A DNA stretch of 9,229 nt from B33-G16 sp964611035 (GTDB lineage Bacteria; Desulfobacterota; DSM-4660; Desulfatiglandales; B25-G16), in contig CAZSWT010000105.1 of the NCBI GenBank assembly GCA_964611035.1, positions 1 to 9,229 on the forward strand, written 5' to 3'. Positions 5,410 through 9,229 of this stretch are shown in pieces (position 1 is the stretch's first letter; each line of letters starts with the position of its first letter). Made by a program: the position numbers and the translations under genes. The notes under the pieces are model-generated. The model made no database searches. It had not been told where the DNA came from and saw only the letters and a program-made list of their open reading frames with translations.

Positions 5410-6797
5410 TGAAAGGTGATCTGAAATTTTTCTTTGATCCAAGGGCCATAGCAGTAGTGGGAGCTACAGCTCATGTCAATAGGGGTGGAAATAATCTTCT
5501 CAAGAACCTTACCCTTGGCTATAAGGGAGCTATTTATCCTATTAATCCGAAATATGATAAGATTATGGATTTAAAGACCTACCCCACCATCTCTGCAATA
5601 GATGGACCGGTTGATCTGGCACTTATATTTGTTCCCGCTGAACAAACACCAGGAGTGCTCAGGGAATGTGTGGCTAAATGCGTAAAGGGAGTTATTTTAG
5701 AAAATAGCGGATTTGCAGAGGTTGGCCCTGAAGGAAAGACTTTACAGGATGAATGCATTACCATAGCTAAAAACGGAAATTTACGCCTCTGGGGACCGAA
5801 CTGTATGGGCTTGATTGATGCAAAAAACCAATATGTCTTTTCTTTTATGACACCTTCTCTTTGGCATGGCCTGCTGAAAAGCGGTGGTGTCTCCCTGATT
5901 GTTCAAAGCGGTCTCCTTTCAGCAGGGTTTTTATTTACAATCATGAGTCATAAAACTCTTGGCCTGGCAAAGGTTTGCTCAATTGGAAACAAATGTGACA
6001 TAACCGAAATTGATATTTTAGAATTTCTCTTAGATGATCCGGATACAAAAGTAATTGCTCTTTATCTGGAATCATTATCTAATGGGCGCAGGTTTTTTGA
6101 GTTGGCAAAATCATCTAATAAGCCATTTGTTTTATTAAAAGGGGGCAAAAGTGCAGCTGGGGCCATGGCCGCTGTAAGCCATACCGCTTCATTAGCCGGG
6201 AACTATCAGATATTACACGGTGCTATCAAGCAAGCAGGGATATTGGAAGCAAATGACTTCTTTGAGATGATGGATATTGCCCGGGTTCTGGAAAAGGGAT
6301 TTGCACAAAGAAACAATACATCAAAGGTTGGCAGAGTCGCTATTTTGACTTACAGCGGAGCCTCTGGTATTGTAACGACTGACTATTTAGAAAAATTCGG
6401 CCTTGATCTTGCTGCGCTTTCACCTGCAACCATCAAGAGATTGGAACGATTATCGCCTGACTGGATGCCAATAAAAAATCCCGTGGATTATTGGCCTGCC
6501 ATGGAAAAAAACGGCCCTATAGCTGCGTTGAAAGAGGGGCTATCTGCCCTTTATGCTGATCCCAATGTGGATGGTGTAATCATCAATCTTTTTGCAGGCA
6601 TGGGTGCATGGAGTTTTGATCTACTTGAACTAATGGCGGTGATTAAAGATCGGAAAAAACCGATTCTTACATGGCTCATAGGACTAAAAGATACACTCGA
6701 ACCCGCAAAGATCAGGATGGAGAACGCTGGGTGGCCAGTGTTTAATGAAATTCATCGTTTAGTTAAGATTATGTCTACTATTTTGCAACAACGGTGA
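5409..6797 (+). CDS. acyl-CoA synthetase (NDP-forming) alpha-subunit-like CoA-binding protein
   Basis: This 462-residue protein has the domain order of the alpha subunit of ADP-forming acyl/acetyl-CoA synthetases. A CoA-binding Rossmann domain (FFDPRAIAVVGAT, 8-20; INPKYD, 45-50; LWGPNCMG, 127-134) is followed by a succinyl-CoA-ligase-like domain with the phosphohistidine motif SHTASLAG (H258). A second ligase/flavodoxin-like domain comes last (about 310-462). These enzymes interconvert acyl-CoA plus ADP and phosphate with acid, CoA and ATP. The ATP-grasp (beta) part needed for nucleotide binding is neither fused nor nearby, so it must come from elsewhere or the role differs. The start at 5409 overlaps the TPR stop (TAATG), implying translational coupling. 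A longer frame from TTG 5370 lies inside the TPR gene and adds no conserved residues. The acyl substrate is unknown. Confidence 0.88.
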   Translation: MKGDLKFFFDPRAIAVVGATAHVNRGGNNLLKNLTLGYKGAIYPINPKYDKIMDLKTYPTISAIDGPVDLALIFVPAEQTPGVLRECVAKCVKGVILENSGFAEVGPEGKTLQDECITIAKNGNLRLWGPNCMGLIDAKNQYVFSFMTPSLWHGLLKSGGVSLIVQSGLLSAGFLFTIMSHKTLGLAKVCSIGNKCDITEIDILEFLLDDPDTKVIALYLESLSNGRRFFELAKSSNKPFVLLKGGKSAAGAMAAVSHTASLAGNYQILHGAIKQAGILEANDFFEMMDIARVLEKGFAQRNNTSKVGRVAILTYSGASGIVTTDYLEKFGLDLAALSPATIKRLERLSPDWMPIKNPVDYWPAMEKNGPIAALKEGLSALYADPNVDGVIINLFAGMGAWSFDLLELMAVIKDRKKPILTWLIGLKDTLEPAKIRMENAGWPVFNEIHRLVKIMSTILQQR

Positions 6798-6806
6798 AAC
6801 TGACTC

Positions 6807-7565
6807 ATGGGGCATATATTTGATGTAAAATTAGCCAAGCTCTATGAAGCATGGCAGAAATCCCCTGATGGGATATTGTTTGACAGATTAAGCAGTGAAC
6901 TTATTGTCCGTCTTGTAAGACCAAAAAAGGGGGAAAGGGTGTTAGATGTTGGCTGTGGTACAGGAAACCATCTCCTTCTCTTTTATCGATTAGGACTCGA
7001 TGTAACCGGCCTTGATGCCTCTCCATATATGCTGGATATTGCGAAATCCAGATTGGGTAATAAGGCCTCGTTTAAAATCGGCAGTGCAGAGGATTTACCT
7101 TTTGAGGATAACGAATTTGACTTAACTACCCTTATTATTACATTAGAATTTCTCGATAACCCGCTTGCAGCATTAAGCGAAGCAGGGAGGGTAACAAAAA
7201 ACAAAGTATTTATAGGTGTACTCAATGGCCTTTCTTTAGGATGTGTATGTAAAAAAATTTATTCACTTTTTTCTAACTCTATATTTAGAGAAACACATCT
7301 GTTTACATTATGGGGGCTTAAGGAATATGTGAAAAAGGCATATGGTAATGTGCCTATGGAGTGGGGAAGTATCCAGATAATGCCATTCTTTTTAAAAAAA
7401 TATAATAAGCAAATCGAGAGGCTATCCTTACTACAATCTTATCCATTTGGGACATTTTTAGGTCTTTCCTCTACAATGACGTATACATTGAAAACAGAAA
7501 ACCTAAAAGTCACTAAAAAATTGAAAAAGAGAGCAGAATCCCTAATAGGTAGCTCTCCTTTTTGA
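6807..7565 (+). CDS. class I SAM-dependent methyltransferase
   Basis: This 252-residue protein has a Rossmann-type methyltransferase domain. Motif I is VLDVGCGTGNH (45-55), the acidic residue after strand 2 is D70 in GLDAS, and IGSAEDLPFEDNEFDLT (91-107) matches the motif II/III region. LEFLDNPLAALSEAGRV (113-129) matches the post-motif helix of the Methyltransferase_11 group. The C-terminal third is less typical and probably forms the substrate site. Substrate cannot be predicted; small molecules, lipids or quinones are all possible for this group. The ATG lies 9 bases after the CoA-ligase-like gene, with only a weak ribosome site, so co-transcription with the two preceding genes is likely. 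A terminator hairpin overlaps its last codons. Confidence 0.92.
   Translation: MGHIFDVKLAKLYEAWQKSPDGILFDRLSSELIVRLVRPKKGERVLDVGCGTGNHLLLFYRLGLDVTGLDASPYMLDIAKSRLGNKASFKIGSAEDLPFEDNEFDLTTLIITLEFLDNPLAALSEAGRVTKNKVFIGVLNGLSLGCVCKKIYSLFSNSIFRETHLFTLWGLKEYVKKAYGNVPMEWGSIQIMPFFLKKYNKQIERLSLLQSYPFGTFLGLSSTMTYTLKTENLKVTKKLKKRAESLIGSSPF
7529..7563 (+). terminator. intrinsic terminator overlapping the methyltransferase 3' end
   Basis: GAGAGC (7529-7534) pairs with GCTCTC (7552-7557), with a small inner CCT/AGG pairing possible in the 17-base loop. CCTTTTT follows and further T runs come after the stop codon. It probably ends the TPR / CoA-ligase-like / methyltransferase transcript before the tRNA gene. 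Confidence 0.6.
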
Positions 7566-7640
7566 CTTTTTCTCACTTTTATCCCTTGACACATAGGAGG
7601 AGAGTAATTACTCGTAAGGATAATATATTAAATAGTAAGT

Positions 7641-7727
7641 GCGAGAGTGGCGGAATTGGCAGACGCACTGGACTTAGGATCCAGCCCGTACTTACGGATA
7701 GGGGTTCGAGTCCCCTCTCTCGCACCA
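7641..7727 (+). tRNA. tRNA-Leu, anticodon UAG
   Basis: A complete class II tRNA. The acceptor stem GCGAGAG (7641-7647) pairs with CTCTCGC (7717-7723), followed by discriminator A and an encoded CCA (7725-7727). The anticodon stem CTGGA/TCCAG encloses loop CTTAGGA with anticodon TAG at 7675-7677, which decodes CUN leucine codons. The long variable arm (CCGTA/ACGG, about 7686-7697) fits leucine tRNAs. The T arm is GGGG-TTCGAGT-CCCC (7701-7715). Only the leader AATAGTAAGT and an AT-rich stretch (TAATATATTAAAT) directly precede it. Confidence 0.98.
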
Positions 7728-7819
7728 GAAAAAAATATTTCCGGCATCTTAGGATTTGCGGGTCAATTATGTGTATGGGTTTATAGGATTTAAATAGTCA
7801 ACCTGCTGACTGCCACCTT

Positions 7820-7848
7820 TGTTATCTCTCCTATTGCGAGATGTAACA
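7820..7848 (+). other. hairpin in the trigger factor leader
   Basis: TGTTATCTC (7820-7828) pairs with GAGAT (7838-7842) and, after a two-base bulge, AACA (7845-7848). That gives nine pairs around a 9-base loop, about 30 bases before the tig start. It has no T tract, so it is not a typical terminator. It may be a transcript-processing or regulatory structure in the leader. Found by eye; function unknown. Confidence 0.35.
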
Positions 7849-7878
7849 GGACAAACTCGAGAAACTATTAATGTGTAA

Positions 7879-9216
7879 ATGAGTATGGAAACAAATATTG
7901 AAAAAATAAGTCAGGTAAAAAGACAGATTAATGTTGAAATTGAGACAGAAGAAGTAACTAAAAAACTGGATCAGGCCTACAATGAGCTTTCAAAAAGGGC
8001 TAAAGTTAAAGGCTTTAGACCTGGCAAGACTCCAAGAAGGATACTTGAGCAGTATTATGGTAAGGAAATTATGACTGATGTCAAGAATGATTTAATAAAA
8101 GAATCTTTCTCTAAAGTAATAGAAGAAACTAAGCTTTTCCCATTAGGAAATCCCTCTATTGAAGATGAGGCAATACAACCAGGAAAAAATTTTAAATATA
8201 CTATTCTTATGGAGATAAGGCCAGACTTTGAGGTAAAGGAATATATGGGTATCTCTGTCGAGAAAGAAATTTTAAACATTTCTGAAGATAATGCCGATAA
8301 AAAACTTGAAGAAATTAGGGAGGCTCATGCTCAGCTCGTCTCCATCAATGAAGAAAGGGGAATAAAAGAAGGGGATTATGTAATCATTGACTACGAATGT
8401 ACGTGGAAAGACAAACCTATTAAAGGAATAGAGGGTAAAGATTTTATGATCCATGTAGGAGATAAAAATTTTTATCCTGAAATCGAATCAGGCATTCAAG
8501 GACTGAAAAAAGCTGAAAAAAAGGATATAAAGATAGACTTTAGTGAAGACTTTAGTGATAGAAGATTAGCTAATAAAAGTGTAACATTTCATATCAGGGT
8601 TGAGGATATCAAAAAAAAGGATCTACCTGATCTTAACGATGATTTTGCAAGGAGCCTTGGCAAAGAATTTAAATCCTTAGCAGATCTGAGGGAGAGGGTT
8701 ACAAAAGAAATTACCCTTCAAGAAGAGAAAAAAATAGACAGCGAGCTAAAAAAGCGTCTTCTCAAAAAGATAACAGCCAAAGTAGATTTTGAACTCCCTC
8801 AGGCTATGGTCGAAAACGAAATTGAATACTCAATGGCTACTATAAAGCAAAATTTTCTTCGCGCCGGATCTAAACTCGAGTCAGCTAATATTTCAGAAGA
8901 TACAATGAGACGGGATTTAAAACTAACTGCTGAGGAAAAAGTTAAAGAAGGGCTTATATTAGGTAAAATAGCTGATCTGGAAGGTGTTAAGCTTGAGGAT
9001 AGTGACATAAGGGATGGGTTTCAGGAATTAGCTGCTCAAACAGGACAGAATCTCGATATACTTCAGCAATACTATGAAAAAAACAATTTAATGGATTCAT
9101 TTAGAAACCAGCTTTTAATGGAAAAGATCTTGAATCATCTTGTTCAAGGTGCTACAATTTCTGAAGTTCAAGAAATATCTGAAGAAAGCCAAAAAGATAG
9201 AAAGGTGCTAAAATAA
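7879..9216 (+). CDS. tig: trigger factor, ribosome-associated chaperone / peptidyl-prolyl isomerase
   Basis: This 445-residue protein matches trigger factor over its whole length (430-450 is usual). The N-terminal ribosome-binding domain has the signature GFRPGKTP (45-52) followed by the conserved YYGKEI (59-64). The FKBP-type prolyl isomerase domain spans about 160-245 (EGDYVIIDYECTWKDKP; FMIHVGDKNFYPEIESGI; FHIRVEDIKKKDLPDLNDDF). The rest is the helical C-terminal chaperone domain, with PQAMVENEIEY typical of it. It binds nascent chains at the ribosome exit. There is no clear ribosome site before ATG 7879 or the next in-frame ATG at 7885, so the start could be either. The next gene begins one base after its stop and looks like clpP, the classic tig-clpP order. 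Confidence 0.97.
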   Translation: MSMETNIEKISQVKRQINVEIETEEVTKKLDQAYNELSKRAKVKGFRPGKTPRRILEQYYGKEIMTDVKNDLIKESFSKVIEETKLFPLGNPSIEDEAIQPGKNFKYTILMEIRPDFEVKEYMGISVEKEILNISEDNADKKLEEIREAHAQLVSINEERGIKEGDYVIIDYECTWKDKPIKGIEGKDFMIHVGDKNFYPEIESGIQGLKKAEKKDIKIDFSEDFSDRRLANKSVTFHIRVEDIKKKDLPDLNDDFARSLGKEFKSLADLRERVTKEITLQEEKKIDSELKKRLLKKITAKVDFELPQAMVENEIEYSMATIKQNFLRAGSKLESANISEDTMRRDLKLTAEEKVKEGLILGKIADLEGVKLEDSDIRDGFQELAAQTGQNLDILQQYYEKNNLMDSFRNQLLMEKILNHLVQGATISEVQEISEESQKDRKVLK

Positions 9217-9217
9217 A

Positions 9218-9229
9218 ATGCTCATACCA
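9218..9229 (+). CDS. clpP: start of probable ATP-dependent Clp protease proteolytic subunit (partial)
   Basis: Only four codons (MLIP) are present before the window ends. ClpP proteins in many proteobacteria begin MLIP followed by a conserved IVIEQT-like stretch, and clpP commonly follows tig directly. AAAGGTG inside the end of tig (9201-9207) can serve as its ribosome site. The assignment rests on gene order and these four residues, so it is inference. Confidence 0.6.

Noticed and set aside
7595..7604. AGGAGGAGAG as the ribosome site of a small gene before the tRNA
   Set aside because: No ATG, GTG or TTG with a useful frame follows before the tRNA, so it is probably incidental.
7586..7629. 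TTGACA (7586-7591) plus an AT-rich -10 as tRNA promoter
   Set aside because: TTGACA is a perfect -35 match, but nothing close to TATAAT lies 16-18 bases downstream, and the better -10 candidates (GATAAT, TATATT) are too far away. Not strong enough to call.
7562..7786. 74-residue frame across the tRNA gene
   Set aside because: Its centre is the tRNA-Leu read as protein. It has no family resemblance and spans a terminator region.

Overview
The window looks like chromosomal DNA from a strictly anaerobic or microaerophobic bacterium. A deltaproteobacterium in the broad sense (Desulfobacterota) is the best guess. The pointers are a rubredoxin / flavodiiron protein gene set, a predicted selenocysteine protein, a CoA-ligase alpha-subunit-like protein, and a tRNA-Leu followed by trigger factor and the first codons of what is probably clpP. 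The DNA is moderately AT-rich. The taxonomic placement is inference; no marker gene here settles it.

Region 1 (1-3866) is a redox-defence block, all on the + strand. After the last codons of an unidentified gene come a flavin reductase-like flavoprotein (161-667), a 53-residue rubredoxin (732-893) missed by simple length cut-offs, a terminator-like hairpin, and an FprA-type flavodiiron protein (1004-2191). Together these form a plausible chain NAD(P)H -> flavin reductase -> rubredoxin -> flavodiiron protein that reduces O2 or NO. Next come a thioredoxin reductase whose C-terminal half resembles AhpF (2218-3207) and a tandem-thioredoxin-fold protein disulfide oxidoreductase (3219-3866). The latter gene has an in-frame TGA exactly where the first cysteine of its second CPYC motif should be. 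A hairpin with bacterial SECIS geometry lies directly downstream. I read it as a selenoprotein (UPYC active site, 215 residues) that ordinary gene calling would cut to 141 residues. This is the most interesting feature of the window.

Region 2 (3867-4704) is about 840 bases without a convincing gene. It holds two copies of an 18-base palindromic repeat, degenerate GGTTCA-type repeats in inverted arrangement, and some small hairpins. It looks like repeat-rich or decayed intergenic DNA.

Region 3 (4705-7565) is a tight three-gene cluster: a membrane-anchored TPR protein, an acyl-CoA synthetase (NDP-forming) alpha-subunit-like protein whose start overlaps the TPR stop (TAATG), and a class I SAM-dependent methyltransferase. 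The cluster ends in a probable intrinsic terminator.

Region 4 (7641-9229) holds tRNA-Leu(UAG), a short leader with a hairpin, trigger factor (tig), and the first four codons of a gene that starts like ClpP. This is the usual protein-quality-control cluster of many bacteria.
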